From Sphingopyxis macrogoltabida (GTDB lineage: Bacteria > Pseudomonadota > Alphaproteobacteria > Sphingomonadales > Sphingomonadaceae), in assembly GCF_001307295.1 (NCBI RefSeq), contig NZ_CP012700.1, positions 127,001-191,000 on the forward strand: a stretch of 64,000 nt of DNA, in the 5' to 3' direction. Position numbers and translations under genes: made by a program. A model generated the notes under the pieces. The model searched no databases, was not told the DNA's origin, and saw only the letters and a list, made by a program, of their open reading frames with translations. Shown in pieces: positions 1 to 9,435 of the stretch (the first letter of the stretch is position 1; each line of letters starts with the position of its first letter).

Positions 1-1548
1 GAAAATCTGGACCCCGCCGTTATAGAAGGCATAGGCGACCACCCCGTCGCGGAACCGGCCGGGCTGGGTGAGATAGCCCGAGCGTTTCGGCCCGAAGCTG
101 CCGCGGCGCTGGCAGAAATCGGTGAAGCCGGCATCGGCGGGCGGCACTGGGCGCGGGAATTTCGCCGCGATGCTGAGCTTTGCCGGATCGCGCGCGTCGA
201 CGACGAGGATATCCTTGTACGGCTCGTAACATTCGTCGTTCATCGGATAGCCGTTGGTGAAGATATAGCCCGTCCGCTCATATTGGCTGAGGTCGACATT
301 ATCGAACTCGGTGCCGGCGAATTTCGGCACCTGGTTGACGTGTCCGACGATCCTGATGTTCGCCGGATCGCTGACGTCGAGCGAATAGAGGCCGAGCCCC
401 GCCATCGCGCCGAAGGCGATCTTGCCGCCCTCGCCGGGCGCCTTGGTCATGAAAGGCGGCATGCGCGACCCGAACCACGAGGTGCGGTTGCCGGCGCGCG
501 GGTTCATCAGATAGGCGGCCTCATGCTCGGGATCGCCGAGGATCTGGCCGGGCGCCGCAAACTGGCTGACGAATTTCGGGTCCGCCGGGTCGCTCATGTC
601 CCAGACCTGATAGCCGGGGGTGTAGATATAGTCGGCGAATTCGGTGAGCATGAAGCGGTCGTCGGGCGCGGTGGACAGGAACATATATTTGCCGCCCGTC
701 CACGCCGGAATGTCGAGCGCCCCCGATCCCTGCTGCTCGCCGGGTTTGGCGTCGGGGTGGCGATAGTCGGTGGTGCGCTCGGCGACGAGCTGCCACTGGT
801 CGGGCAGCGGGCCGTCCATCACATAGACGCGAAAGCCCTTGAGGCCTTTCCAGTGCTTGAGCGTCGCGACGCCTTCGGGTTCCCGATATTTCTCGTCCAT
901 GATGCCATAGCGCGGCACCTCGAACGCCTGCACCATCACATATTTGCGCAAGCCCTTGTGCCACGAGATATTCGCGGCGCCGAAGCCGTCGCCCTTCGCA
1001 TAGGGATTGACGATGTCGGACTTGCCATAAGCGCCGACGCGCTGGCCGCGGCGATAGACGAGCTTCGCCTTACGCGGATCGGTGATGTCGAACACCCCCA
1101 TGCCCGACCGGTAATAGACATACATGTACCGCTTGCCGCCGAAGTCGGCGATCGACTGCCAGGTGTGCCCGGTCGACGGAATGAAGTCGTAGAAGGCGAT
1201 CTGCTCGACATTTTTGGCGTAGCTGTTCTGGTCCCAATGATCGAGCTGGCCGGGAAAGTTCGGCGCCTTGCGGACGAGCGGCGTCGCCTTGGGATGGATG
1301 AAACGTCCGGTCGCCGCGTCCATGCCATAATCCTTGCCCGGCACCGGCGGTGCGGGCTTGCGGTTGTAGGTGAGATTCCACCAGGCGCGGATATCGGGGT
1401 CGGGAATGTCGCTTTCGCCTGCGGTCAGCGGCGGTGTCTGCGGGGCGCTTGTCGCCGGTTCGTCGGCCAGCGACGGTGCCGCAACGCCCGCCAGCAGGAG
1501 GGCAAGGGCGCTGCCGAAGCCCAAGCGTGTGAGAAGATCGTGCCGCAT
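1..1548 (-). CDS. LVIVD-repeat secreted protein, partial (C-terminus off the left edge)
   Basis: The minus frame is open from ATG 1548 to base 1 (516 codons, no stop), so the C-terminus lies outside the window. The start is preceded by GGGAGG at good spacing. A signal peptide is visible (a hydrophobic stretch ending near AAPSLADEP). Downstream are beta-propeller-like units with LVIVD-type strands (for example GVFDITDPRKAKLV and LYSLDVSDPANIRIV). It is a clear paralogue of the product at 4211-5965: both carry GQLDHWDQNSYAKNVE, RAGNRTSW and TEFDNVD. LVIVD proteins are secreted or surface propellers of unknown biochemical role. It is divergent from a TonB receptor and shares that promoter region, which suggests a role in capture or processing of the same imported compound. 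No catalytic residues can be assigned. Confidence 0.85.
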   Translation of the reverse strand, partial: MRHDLLTRLGFGSALALLLAGVAAPSLADEPATSAPQTPPLTAGESDIPDPDIRAWWNLTYNRKPAPPVPGKDYGMDAATGRFIHPKATPLVRKAPNFPGQLDHWDQNSYAKNVEQIAFYDFIPSTGHTWQSIADFGGKRYMYVYYRSGMGVFDITDPRKAKLVYRRGQRVGAYGKSDIVNPYAKGDGFGAANISWHKGLRKYVMVQAFEVPRYGIMDEKYREPEGVATLKHWKGLKGFRVYVMDGPLPDQWQLVAERTTDYRHPDAKPGEQQGSGALDIPAWTGGKYMFLSTAPDDRFMLTEFADYIYTPGYQVWDMSDPADPKFVSQFAAPGQILGDPEHEAAYLMNPRAGNRTSWFGSRMPPFMTKAPGEGGKIAFGAMAGLGLYSLDVSDPANIRIVGHVNQVPKFAGTEFDNVDLSQYERTGYIFTNGYPMNDECYEPYKDILVVDARDPAKLSIAAKFPRPVPPADAGFTDFCQRRGSFGPKRSGYLTQPGRFRDGVVAYAFYNGGVQIF

Positions 1549-1820
1549 TCAAGCCTCCCATATCGAAACCGCGATGCTTGTCGGCCGCCAAGCCATGCCG
1601 ATCCAATATTCGATCTCCGGCGCGGTATAATCGTTCGGGGATAGCGTGCCGCTCGCCCACTCCGGCGGCACCTGTATAATCGAACTGGAATATAGGACGA
1701 CCTATTATCTATTATATCGATATATAAAGAGGACTAGGTTCCGGCCGTTCAATCGTTCAGGCCGGCACGGGACCTTCCCATCAGAGGACAGGGCGCGTCC
1801 GGCCGCTGGGGAGGTAAGAC
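1549..1820. promoter_or_regulatory. Divergent promoter region between LVIVD paralogue and TonB receptor
   Basis: This 272-bp non-coding stretch contains an AT-rich core at about 1676-1730, very different from the GC-rich surroundings. It includes ATATAGGACGACCTAT (an ATAGG-N4-CCTAT palindrome) and ATCGATATA at 1716-1724. The right end carries GGGGAGGTAAGAC, the ribosome binding site of the TonB receptor. A GATATA core recurs in three other control regions of this island (7695-7806, 14574-14718, 17253-17440). A shared regulator, such as the LysR protein at 13513-14466, is a reasonable inference but unproven. Confidence 0.5.
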
Positions 1821-4196
1821 ATGCGAATGACCCGATATTGGCGCCGCGCCCTGCTTGCGACCGCTGCCGCCTGCGCGCTGCCCGGATCGGCGGGGGCGCA
1901 ATCGGCGCCGGCCGACGCCGAAGGCTATGGCGACGAGATCGTCGTGACCGCGCGCAAGCGCGAGGAAAGCCTGCAGGACGTGCCGATTTCGGTGCAGGCG
2001 TTCGGCAGCGCGGCGCTCGAACGCGCGGGCATCAAGGATTTCTCCGAAATCGCCTACCGGGTCCCCGGCCTGAAGCTCAGCGCCGAGCGCGCGGTCGATA
2101 CCGAACTGTTCATCCGCGGCATCGGCTCCGACATCCAGGGCGCGGGCGCCGATGGCGCGGTCGGCATCTTCCTCGACGGCGCCTATCTGTCGCGCGGCAC
2201 CGGCTCGTTGCTCGACCTCTACGACCTCGAACGCGTCGAGGTGCTGAAAGGACCGCAGGCGCTGCGCTTCGGCAAGAGCGTCGTCGGCGGCCTCATCAAC
2301 TGTGTCACCAAAAAGCCCGGCGACGAATTCGAGGGGCGCTTCGAGGCGACCTACGGCAATTACAACAAGCTCGACGTCGCCGCCTCGGTGCGCGGGCCGG
2401 TGTCCGACACGCTCGGCCTCGGGCTGACGGTCAGCTCGCGCAAGCACGACGGCTATGCGACCAACACGCGCGGCGGCGACGAGGAAGACCAGAATGTCCA
2501 GTCGGTGCGCGGCCAGCTTCGCTGGCAGCCCGACGCGACGCTCGATATCAACCTGTCGGCGGACTACACGCGGCACCGTGACGGCGCGCGCTGGGTCGAT
2601 ATCATCGTCCCCGGCAACAGCAACGAGGTGACCTACCTCGGCTTTTATGCGCCGCCGATCGACGGTTTGCCGGGTTTCGTCCTGCCCGATCGCAACGCCC
2701 CGTTCCGGAGCGCCGAGCGCCGCCGCGGCGCGCATAATTTCACCGGTTACCAGAATTCCGACATGTACGGGCTGAGCGGTTCGATCGATTGGCAGGCGAC
2801 CGACGCGCTCAGCATCACCGCGCAGACGGCGTGGCGCGATTCGTCGCTGGCGGCGCGCGAGGACGGGTCGGGAATGTTCTTCGATTTCGCGATCGACCCG
2901 GCGACGAACACGCCCGACATCACGCCGGCGATGCTCGCCGGGATCGACACCTATCTCGCGAGCGTCCCCGACAGCTATTTCGACAGCGGCAAGGCAGAGG
3001 ACGTCAGGCAATTCTCGCAGGAGCTGCGCCTGCGCTGGGACGATGGCGGCCCGCTTCGCGTCGAGGGCGGCGTCTATTATCTGCGTGAGAAGATCCGCCG
3101 CGCCGAGGATGTGAACTTCCTGTTCCCCGATTATCAGGCGATCGAGGAGTTCGCCTTTGCCATGGCTTTCGGGGGCACCCCGGCGACGCCGTTCCCCGGC
3201 TCCAACCACACGGTGACGACGTCGAAGAACGACAATATCGGCGTCTTCGGCGAACTCAGCTACAGCATCACCGACCGGCTGACGGTCGAAGCCGGGCTGC
3301 GCTACGCCTATGACCGCAAACTCTATTCGAACAACCGCTCGGGCGTATCGTTCGAGGGCGCGCCGGTGAATTTCACGGTCGGCGAAACGCGAAGCTGGGA
3401 CGCCTGGCTGCCGAGCGCCACGCTGCGCTTCGAGCCGAGCGACGATGCGACGCTCTATGTCCGCTATGCGAAGGGGTACAAGCCCGGCGGCTGGACCGGC
3501 GAGGATGCGAACACCCCGGCCGAGGCGCTGGTGTCGTTCGAGCCCGAAACCGCGGACAGCTTCGAGGCCGGCGCCAAGCTGGCGTTCGCCAACCGGCGCA
3601 TCTTCCTGAACGCCGCCGCCTATTACACCACCTACGACAATCTTCAGACCAACCAGTTCCTGTCGCCGGGGCCGGGGCTGCCGCCCGACAATTTCGTCTT
3701 CAACGCAGCGAACGGCACGCGTGCCTATGGCCTCGAACTCGATATGCAGGCGCGGCTCACCGATACGTTCAGCATCTCGGGCAATTATGCCTATTCGCGC
3801 TGCAACTTCACCGGCGAGTTGATCATCGACGACGACGGCACCGACCTCGACGGCAACACCTGCCGCCGCACCCCGAAGCACGCCTTCGGCATCGCCGCCA
3901 ATCTCGACCAGCCGATCAGCGACAATCTGGTGCTCGTCGCGGGGAGCGATTTCCAATACACCGGCGCCAATTTCTTCGACAATCCGAACACGCCGATCCT
4001 GAAGTTCGATAGCGAAATCCTGCTGGGTGCCCGCATCGGCATCCGCGACGCCGACGACAAATGGGAATTGACGGCGTGGGCGAAGAATCTGACCAACGAG
4101 CTCAATTACACGAGCAAGCTCGAACTGTTCGGGACCATTTATGGCACCTATATTCCGCCGCGCACCTATGGCGTGACGGCGCGGTTCCGGTTCTGA
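1821..4196 (+). CDS. TonB-dependent outer-membrane receptor
   Basis: The 791-residue product has a signal peptide (about residues 1-26, ending GSAGAQ) and a TonB-box-like segment DEIVVTARKREESLQDVP typical of sphingomonad receptors. The plug domain (about 40-170, with LFIRGIGSD and VEVLKGPQALRFGKS) is followed by a long beta-barrel ending in the aromatic terminus ARFRF. It should bring a ligand across the outer membrane using TonB energy. The start has a strong Shine-Dalgarno (GGGGAGG). It lies 14 bp upstream of an LVIVD-repeat gene and leads the catabolic island, so the ligand is probably an aromatic or tryptophan-derived compound; that is inference from context. The family (CirA/FecA-like) is certain, the substrate is not. 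Confidence 0.93.
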   Translation: MRMTRYWRRALLATAAACALPGSAGAQSAPADAEGYGDEIVVTARKREESLQDVPISVQAFGSAALERAGIKDFSEIAYRVPGLKLSAERAVDTELFIRGIGSDIQGAGADGAVGIFLDGAYLSRGTGSLLDLYDLERVEVLKGPQALRFGKSVVGGLINCVTKKPGDEFEGRFEATYGNYNKLDVAASVRGPVSDTLGLGLTVSSRKHDGYATNTRGGDEEDQNVQSVRGQLRWQPDATLDINLSADYTRHRDGARWVDIIVPGNSNEVTYLGFYAPPIDGLPGFVLPDRNAPFRSAERRRGAHNFTGYQNSDMYGLSGSIDWQATDALSITAQTAWRDSSLAAREDGSGMFFDFAIDPATNTPDITPAMLAGIDTYLASVPDSYFDSGKAEDVRQFSQELRLRWDDGGPLRVEGGVYYLREKIRRAEDVNFLFPDYQAIEEFAFAMAFGGTPATPFPGSNHTVTTSKNDNIGVFGELSYSITDRLTVEAGLRYAYDRKLYSNNRSGVSFEGAPVNFTVGETRSWDAWLPSATLRFEPSDDATLYVRYAKGYKPGGWTGEDANTPAEALVSFEPETADSFEAGAKLAFANRRIFLNAAAYYTTYDNLQTNQFLSPGPGLPPDNFVFNAANGTRAYGLELDMQARLTDTFSISGNYAYSRCNFTGELIIDDDGTDLDGNTCRRTPKHAFGIAANLDQPISDNLVLVAGSDFQYTGANFFDNPNTPILKFDSEILLGARIGIRDADDKWELTAWAKNLTNELNYTSKLELFGTIYGTYIPPRTYGVTARFRF

Positions 4197-4210
4197 GAAG
4201 GGAGTCGGCG

Positions 4211-5965
4211 ATGAAAGGCATCGGCACATATCGGGCGGCAGGCGCGGCGCTGCTTGCGGCGTTGCTCTGGCCCGCGATGACCGCGGCCGCCGACTGGGGC
4301 AGCGACGTCGCCTCGCGCCCGATCGACATAAAGGATCCCTGGCTGAAGGCGTGGCAGGAGGCGACGCCCGAAAACCCGCCCAAGGATCCGGTGCCCGGCG
4401 TCGATTACGGGATGAATCCCGACGGCAGTTTCCGCCACCCCTCGTCGACCCGCCTCACCACCGACGTGCCGGGCTTCCCCGGCCAGCTCGATCACTGGGA
4501 CCAGAATAGTTACGCCAAGAATGTCGAGGTCGTCGCCTTCTACCCGGCGGTGACCTCGCCCTGGCACGCATGGGCGAATGTCGTCGATTTCGATGGCCGG
4601 CGCTATCTCTACACCCACGACCGCGACTATCTGCGCATTCTCGACGTCACCGACCCGCGCGCGGCAAAGATCGTCTGGTCGAAAGGCGGGGTGTGGAGCG
4701 CCGAAGGGTCGAGCGAGGATTGGGATGCGGCGGCGGTCACCGACTATTTCGGCGGCGTCACCATCGCATGGAACGCGAAGCTGCAGCGCAATGTCCTGAT
4801 CGCCTCCTACGAGATCGGGCGTTTCGGCCTGATGGAGGACAAGAGGCGCGAGCCCGACAAGGTCGCGGCGCAGCGCCACTATAATTCGCTCAAAGGGTTC
4901 AAGGTCTTTGTCATGAACGGGCCGACGCCCGACAAATGGGACCTGATTGCAACGCGCACGACCGACACCAAGCATCCCGACGCCCCGGTCGGCGAGCAGC
5001 AGGGATCGGGCGCGCTCGACGCGGTGACCTGGTGGGGCGGCAAATATATGCTGCTCTCGGCGGCGCCCGACGACAGCTACAGCCTGACCGAATATCCCGA
5101 CTATCTCTATTCGCCCGGCTATCAGGTCTGGGACATGGCCGATCCGGCGAACCCGAAGTTCGTGTCGCAGATCAATGTGCCGGGGCAGGTGCTCGGCGAC
5201 AAGGACAGCGAAGCGGCGTATCTCGCCAATCCGCGCGCCGGCAACCGGACGAGCTGGATGGGATCGCGCAACCCGATCGTGCTGACGAAGCCGGTCGAGC
5301 AGGGCGGCAAGATCGGCTTCGGCGGCATGGGCGGGCTGGGCTTCTATACCTTCGACCTCAGCGACCCGGCCGCGCCGAAAACGTTCGGTCATCTGAGCGT
5401 CCCGCCGAGCTATGCCGGGACCGAGTTCGATAATGTCGACGTCAGCCAGTACGACCGCACCGGCTTCGTCTTCTCAAACGGCTATCCGATGAACGAGAGC
5501 TGTTACGAGCCGTACAAGGATATTTTCTCGATCGACGTGCGCGACCCTGCGCATCCGAAGGTTGCGGCAAAATTCCCGCGGCCGAAACCGCCGGCGGGCG
5601 CGGGCTTCACCGATTTCTGCCAGCGGCGCGGCAGCTTCGGGCCGAAACGTTCGGGCGGGCTCGGCCAGCCCGAACGCGGACGGCAGGGGCTTGCCATTTA
5701 TGCCTTCTACAACGCCGGCATCCAGATTTTCGACGTCAAGGACCCGGCGAAGCCCACGATCGCGGGCTATTTCGTCCCGCGCTTCCCGACGACAAAGGAG
5801 CTGCCGGGCTACACATTCGGCAATTCGACCTTCGCGGTCTACACCGAATATGACCGCAACATCATCTGGGCCTTTTCGGTAAACGGCGTCTACGCGTTGT
5901 CGAGCCCGCTGCTCGGCAAGCCGAACCTTGGCGCCCCTAGGACGATCTGGCCCGAACGACCCTAG
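4211..5965 (+). CDS. LVIVD-repeat-containing secreted protein
   Basis: A 584-residue product whose ATG at 4211 follows AAGGGAGT and comes 14 bp after the TonB receptor stop. In-frame codons continue back into the receptor gene, but the signal peptide (LLAALLWPAMTAAADW, about residues 10-28) fixes this start. The mature protein has repeated propeller blades with LVIVD-like strands such as LRILDVTDPRAAKIV, YQVWDMADPANPKFV, FYTFDLSDPAAPKTF and IQIFDVKDPAKPTIA. The last third carries two or three conserved cysteines (NESCYEPYK, DFCQRRG). It is similar throughout to the divergent protein at 1-1548, so the pair arose by duplication. It is presumably periplasmic or surface exposed and functions with the receptor; the activity is unknown. 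Confidence 0.88.
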   Translation: MKGIGTYRAAGAALLAALLWPAMTAAADWGSDVASRPIDIKDPWLKAWQEATPENPPKDPVPGVDYGMNPDGSFRHPSSTRLTTDVPGFPGQLDHWDQNSYAKNVEVVAFYPAVTSPWHAWANVVDFDGRRYLYTHDRDYLRILDVTDPRAAKIVWSKGGVWSAEGSSEDWDAAAVTDYFGGVTIAWNAKLQRNVLIASYEIGRFGLMEDKRREPDKVAAQRHYNSLKGFKVFVMNGPTPDKWDLIATRTTDTKHPDAPVGEQQGSGALDAVTWWGGKYMLLSAAPDDSYSLTEYPDYLYSPGYQVWDMADPANPKFVSQINVPGQVLGDKDSEAAYLANPRAGNRTSWMGSRNPIVLTKPVEQGGKIGFGGMGGLGFYTFDLSDPAAPKTFGHLSVPPSYAGTEFDNVDVSQYDRTGFVFSNGYPMNESCYEPYKDIFSIDVRDPAHPKVAAKFPRPKPPAGAGFTDFCQRRGSFGPKRSGGLGQPERGRQGLAIYAFYNAGIQIFDVKDPAKPTIAGYFVPRFPTTKELPGYTFGNSTFAVYTEYDRNIIWAFSVNGVYALSSPLLGKPNLGAPRTIWPERP

Positions 5966-5974
5966 AAAGCCCGT

Positions 5975-6053
5975 CGTCATCCCGGCGCAGGCCGGGATCT
6001 CGGCGGCGCGTCCACAATCAGAAGATGAGATCCCGGCCTGCGCCGGGATGACG
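5975..6053. repeat. Palindromic intergenic repeat (REP-like)
   Basis: Two near-perfect inverted arms of about 27 bp (5975-6001, starting CGTCATCCCGGCGCAGGCC, and 6027-6053) surround a 25-bp loop. The element fills most of the 104-bp gap between the LVIVD gene and the next lipoprotein gene. It could form a strong hairpin in the transcript and attenuate or stabilise the operon mRNA. Related arms beginning CGTCATCCCGG occur at 47809-47880 and 57025-57097. Confidence 0.85.
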
Positions 6054-6069
6054 GAAAAGGAAATCGACA

Positions 6070-6993
6070 ATGCGCGCATGCCATATCGCGCTGGCGGGAG
6101 CATTGCTCCTCGCCGGATGCTCGAACGCACCCGCCGAAAAGACCGCGGGGAAACCCGCCGAAGCCGCCGGCGACAACATCCTCCACATCAGTTGGGGCGG
6201 GATTGCCGAGGCCGATGCGGGCGAGGCGAAACGGCATTGGTCGACCTGGGCGATCAACCTCGTCGACGGCGGGCCGGCCTATGGCTGGCTGTCGGACAAG
6301 GGGGTGACCCTGCCGCACGCGCTGAATTTCGAGCTCGCGGGCAATGGCAAGATCGCGGCGGTCGCGCTCGATAACCGCTTCGAGCCGGTGGTGCGCGAGG
6401 ACGGGTCGATGTCGCAGACCGCCGAAGGATCGCCGGTGCGGCGTTTCGCGTTGCTCGGCTCGACCAAGGGGCCCGAGGGGCCGTATGAGACGCTCGTCGA
6501 GGGCGAGGCGAAGGCCGACGCGCAGACGGTGGTGAAATTGCCCAAGGAAGCCTCGGCGCGCTGGCTGCGGCTGCGTATCGACAGCAATTGGGCGGGCAAG
6601 GGGCAGACGCGCCTGTCGGACCTCGCGGTTCTCGGCACGCTCGAGCAGCGCGGCGGCGGCGCGATCGCGGATGCGGACGCCAGCCGCATCTATTCGCACG
6701 AATATGGCCCGATCGCGCTGCGGCAGCAGGGCACCGAGGTCTTCGGCTGCTACAACGACGGGCTCGGCACGCTGCGTGGGACGCTGTTCGGCCGCATCAT
6801 GCGCCTCGCCTGGTTCTCGAAGGAAGAAGGCAGCATCGGTTCGGCGACGCTGGTCGCGGCGAACGGCAAGCTCTATGGCTTCTGGTATCGCCCCGAGGAC
6901 AAGATGGGGAGCCCGTGGAATGCGGTGAGGGAGAGCGGCCTCGATGGCGCCGACCTCGGCAAGTGCCGCGCGGCGCTCTATCCGCCCGCCTGA
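6070..6993 (+). CDS. Predicted outer-membrane or periplasmic lipoprotein
   Basis: A 307-residue product with a classical lipoprotein signal: the hydrophobic stretch [11 protein letters not shown] puts the acylated cysteine near residue 16. AAGGAAA precedes the ATG. The first half (about 35-205) reads like a galactose-binding or F5/8-type jelly roll, with motifs [18 protein letters not shown] and [10 protein letters not shown]. The second half contains a short all-beta region with repeated glycines ([25 protein letters not shown]). No catalytic motif is recognisable. It follows the TonB receptor and LVIVD gene and is 14 bp from a FAH hydrolase, so it may bind the imported compound or a partner at the envelope. 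The function is unassigned. Confidence 0.8.
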   Translation: MRACHIALAGALLLAGCSNAPAEKTAGKPAEAAGDNILHISWGGIAEADAGEAKRHWSTWAINLVDGGPAYGWLSDKGVTLPHALNFELAGNGKIAAVALDNRFEPVVREDGSMSQTAEGSPVRRFALLGSTKGPEGPYETLVEGEAKADAQTVVKLPKEASARWLRLRIDSNWAGKGQTRLSDLAVLGTLEQRGGGAIADADASRIYSHEYGPIALRQQGTEVFGCYNDGLGTLRGTLFGRIMRLAWFSKEEGSIGSATLVAANGKLYGFWYRPEDKMGSPWNAVRESGLDGADLGKCRAALYPPA

Positions 6994-7007
6994 TTGCTGA
7001 GGATCTT

Positions 7008-7694
7008 ATGACCAGCCCGAATTTCTCCGTTGCCGCGCCGAGTGTCGAAATCGCGGGGAGCGCCGGGCGCTTCCCGGTCCGCCGCATCTTCTGCGTCGGC
7101 CGCAACTATGCCGAGCATGCCCGCGAAATGGGCGGTTCGCCCGAGCGCGAGCCGCCCTTTTTCTTCACCAAGCCCGCCGACGCGGTCGTCGGCGGGACGG
7201 CGGATATCGCGATGCCGCCGCGGACCGCCAACCTGCATCACGAGATCGAGCTTGTCGTCGCGCTCGGCAGCGGCGGCCGCGACATGGCCGGGGACGCGGC
7301 GATCGCGGCGGTGTTCGGCTATGCGGTCGGCAACGACCTGACGCGCCGCGACCTGCAGGCCGAGGCGAAGGGCGCCGGGCGGCCGTGGGACATGGCGAAA
7401 GGCTTCGACCATAGCGCGGTCATTTCGCCGATCCGTCCCGCTGCCGAGGTCGGCCATCCGGCGAACGCGCGCATCTGGCTGTCGGTGGGCGGCGAATTGC
7501 GGCAGGAAGGCGACATCGCCGACATGATCTGGCCGGTCGCCGACATCATCGCCGAACTGTCGACCTATGTCGAACTGAAGCCCGGCGACCTCATCTACAC
7601 CGGCACGCCGGCGGGCGTCGGCCGGATCGTGGCGGGCGATCTCGTCGAAGGCGGCATCGACGGCATCGGCACGATCGCCAACCGCTTCGTCTGA
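7008..7694 (+). CDS. Fumarylacetoacetate hydrolase family protein (acylpyruvase-like)
   Basis: A 228-residue short FAH-fold enzyme. The ATG at 7008 follows GAGGATCTT, 14 bp after the preceding gene. Hallmarks are [11 protein letters not shown], the metal-binding segment [23 protein letters not shown], and the C-terminal [14 protein letters not shown]. The length and motifs match the FAHD1, fumarylpyruvate-hydrolase or acylpyruvase group, which cleaves C-C bonds of diketo acids with Mg2+ or Mn2+. It is the last gene of the segment that starts at the TonB receptor. The substrate is probably a ring-cleavage or diketo intermediate of this island, but cannot be named from sequence. A second, longer FAH protein lies at 18421-19335. 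Confidence 0.88.
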   Translation: MTSPNFSVAAPSVEIAGSAGRFPVRRIFCVGRNYAEHAREMGGSPEREPPFFFTKPADAVVGGTADIAMPPRTANLHHEIELVVALGSGGRDMAGDAAIAAVFGYAVGNDLTRRDLQAEAKGAGRPWDMAKGFDHSAVISPIRPAAEVGHPANARIWLSVGGELRQEGDIADMIWPVADIIAELSTYVELKPGDLIYTGTPAGVGRIVAGDLVEGGIDGIGTIANRFV

Positions 7695-7806
7695 CCGCGC
7701 TCTATAACAGATAGGGTATATCGGTACAGCCTTTCGGTATTATTTGTTTATGACGGAGGCGCCTAGGCCGGTCGGCAGAGGACGGCTCTCGCATGAAGGA
7801 TCGCGC
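7695..7806 (+). promoter_or_regulatory. Leader and promoter region of the ThDP/ALDH/kynU operon
   Basis: A 112-bp gap with an AT-rich core. CTATAACAGATAG (7702-7714) is an interrupted inverted repeat, followed by GGTATATCGG, whose complement carries GATATA. The same core occurs in the other control regions of the island. A downstream AT tract (TTCGGTATTATTTG) could serve as the -10 area. An in-frame ATG exists at 7750, but the conserved start of the ThDP enzyme is at 7807, so this stretch is better read as a leader than as coding. Confidence 0.45.
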
Positions 7807-9435
7807 ATGAAATCGACCAATGTTGCCCGCAACGTCGTGGGGGCGCTTCGCGACATGGGCGTGCGCCACGTCTTCGGCGTGCCGAGCGGCGGCTGGGTCG
7901 ATTATATGGAGGCGATCCGCACCACCGACGGCATCGATTTCGTCCTCGCGAGCCATGAGGGCGGCGCGGGCTTCATGGCCGATATCTGCGGGCGGCTCAC
8001 CGGCGTGCCCGGCGTCTGCTTCGGCACCTTCGGCCCCGGCGCGACGAACCTTGCGACCGGCGTCGGCGGCGCGACGCTCGACCGTTCGCCGATGATCGCG
8101 CTCACCGACGAAATGCCCGCATCATTGCGCGGCCGCACGGTGCAGATGGCGATCGACCATCAGGCGCTGTTCGCCCCGCTGACCAAGGCGACGATGCGGA
8201 TCGAGGCCGATACGGCGGTTACGACGCTCGCCGAGGCGGCGCGCATCGCGCTCTCGGGCCGTCCCGGCGCGGTGCATGTCGGCCTGCCGCAGGGGATGAG
8301 CGCGGTCGCGGTCGCGGCAGCGGCTATCGGCGCCATTGCCGCCGACCCGGTTCCGGCGCCCGCCGCGGCCGATCTCGACGCGCTGACCGCGGCCTTCGCG
8401 GCCGCCGCGAAGCCCGTGCTCGCGATCGGCCTTGGCGCTGTTCACGCCCGCGTGCAGGATCGCATCGTCGCGCTCGCCGAGCGTTTCGGCCTGCCCGTGC
8501 TGCTGACCCCGATGGCCAAGGGCATGGTGGCCGAAGATCATCCGAGCTATGCCGGCGTCCTCTTCCACGCCCTCTCCGACCTGGTCGGCAAGACGCATGC
8601 CGAGGCCGATCTGGTCGTCGCGGTCGGTTACGATCCGATCGAGTTCAATTACGAAAGCTGGATGAAGGACGGGCTCGCGCTCGCCAGCATCGATATCGCG
8701 CCCGCCGACATCGACCGCGAGAAGCATCCGGTCGCCGCCGAGGTCGTCGGCGCGATCGCGCCCGCGCTCGATGCGCTGCTCGCGCTTCCCGCGGGGCCGA
8801 AGGGATGGGACCTCGCTGCGCTCGCGACACGCAAGGCGGCGATGTTCACCAAGCTCGCGGGGCGCGAGGGGCCTTTCGGTCCGTGCGCCGCGCTCGACGT
8901 GCTACGCGATGTGCTGCCCGATGACGGCATCATGACCTGCGACGTCGGCGCACACACGCATCTCATCGGCCAGCACTGGCGGACGCCGAAACCCGGCACG
9001 CAGATCATGACCAACGGCTGGTCGGCGATGGGCTTCGGCCTTCCCGCCGCGATCGCCGCGAAGCTCTGCCGCCCCGATACGCCGGTGTGCTGCGTGCTCG
9101 GCGACGGCGGCTTCCTGATGACTGCAGGCGAGCTGGCGACCGCGGTGCGCGAAAATCTGCCGCTGGTGATCGTCATCTTCACCGACAACGATCTCGCGCT
9201 GATCCGCATCAAGCAGGAAAAGAAGCAGAACCCGATCTATGGCACGCCCGTTCGCGCCGAAGGGACGATCGGCGGCCCGTCGCTGTTCGGCGTCCCGGTG
9301 ACGGTCGCGCGCGATCCGGCCGAATTCCGCGCCGCGCTCGAGGCAGGTTTTGCGGCGGATGGCCCGGTGATCGTCGAGGCGCTGCTCGACAGCCGCGAAT
9401 ATGACGAGCTGGTGCTGCGCAAGGACAAGCCATGA
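7807..9435 (+). CDS. Thiamine-diphosphate-dependent decarboxylase-type enzyme
   Basis: A 542-residue ThDP enzyme of the acetolactate synthase, benzoylformate and indolepyruvate decarboxylase superfamily. The N-terminal pyrimidine-binding domain has the expected catalytic glutamate in ASHEGGAGFMAD (about residue 50) and GTFGPGATNLATG. The C-terminal domain has the ThDP motif GDGG followed by about 27 residues and FTDND. ATG 7807 is preceded by GAAGGATCG. It overlaps the aldehyde dehydrogenase gene by 4 bp (ATGA), implying that a 2-oxo acid is decarboxylated to an aldehyde that is oxidised by the next enzyme. Kynureninase follows in the same operon. The 2-oxo acid is unknown; an aromatic or amino-acid-derived one is likely from context. 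Confidence 0.85.
   Translation: MKSTNVARNVVGALRDMGVRHVFGVPSGGWVDYMEAIRTTDGIDFVLASHEGGAGFMADICGRLTGVPGVCFGTFGPGATNLATGVGGATLDRSPMIALTDEMPASLRGRTVQMAIDHQALFAPLTKATMRIEADTAVTTLAEAARIALSGRPGAVHVGLPQGMSAVAVAAAAIGAIAADPVPAPAAADLDALTAAFAAAAKPVLAIGLGAVHARVQDRIVALAERFGLPVLLTPMAKGMVAEDHPSYAGVLFHALSDLVGKTHAEADLVVAVGYDPIEFNYESWMKDGLALASIDIAPADIDREKHPVAAEVVGAIAPALDALLALPAGPKGWDLAALATRKAAMFTKLAGREGPFGPCAALDVLRDVLPDDGIMTCDVGAHTHLIGQHWRTPKPGTQIMTNGWSAMGFGLPAAIAAKLCRPDTPVCCVLGDGGFLMTAGELATAVRENLPLVIVIFTDNDLALIRIKQEKKQNPIYGTPVRAEGTIGGPSLFGVPVTVARDPAEFRAALEAGFAADGPVIVEALLDSREYDELVLRKDKP

Noticed and set aside
1749..4229. 826-codon minus-strand ORF
   Set aside because: It is antisense to the TonB receptor and is an open shadow caused by high GC3; the plus-strand product has signal peptide, plug and barrel.
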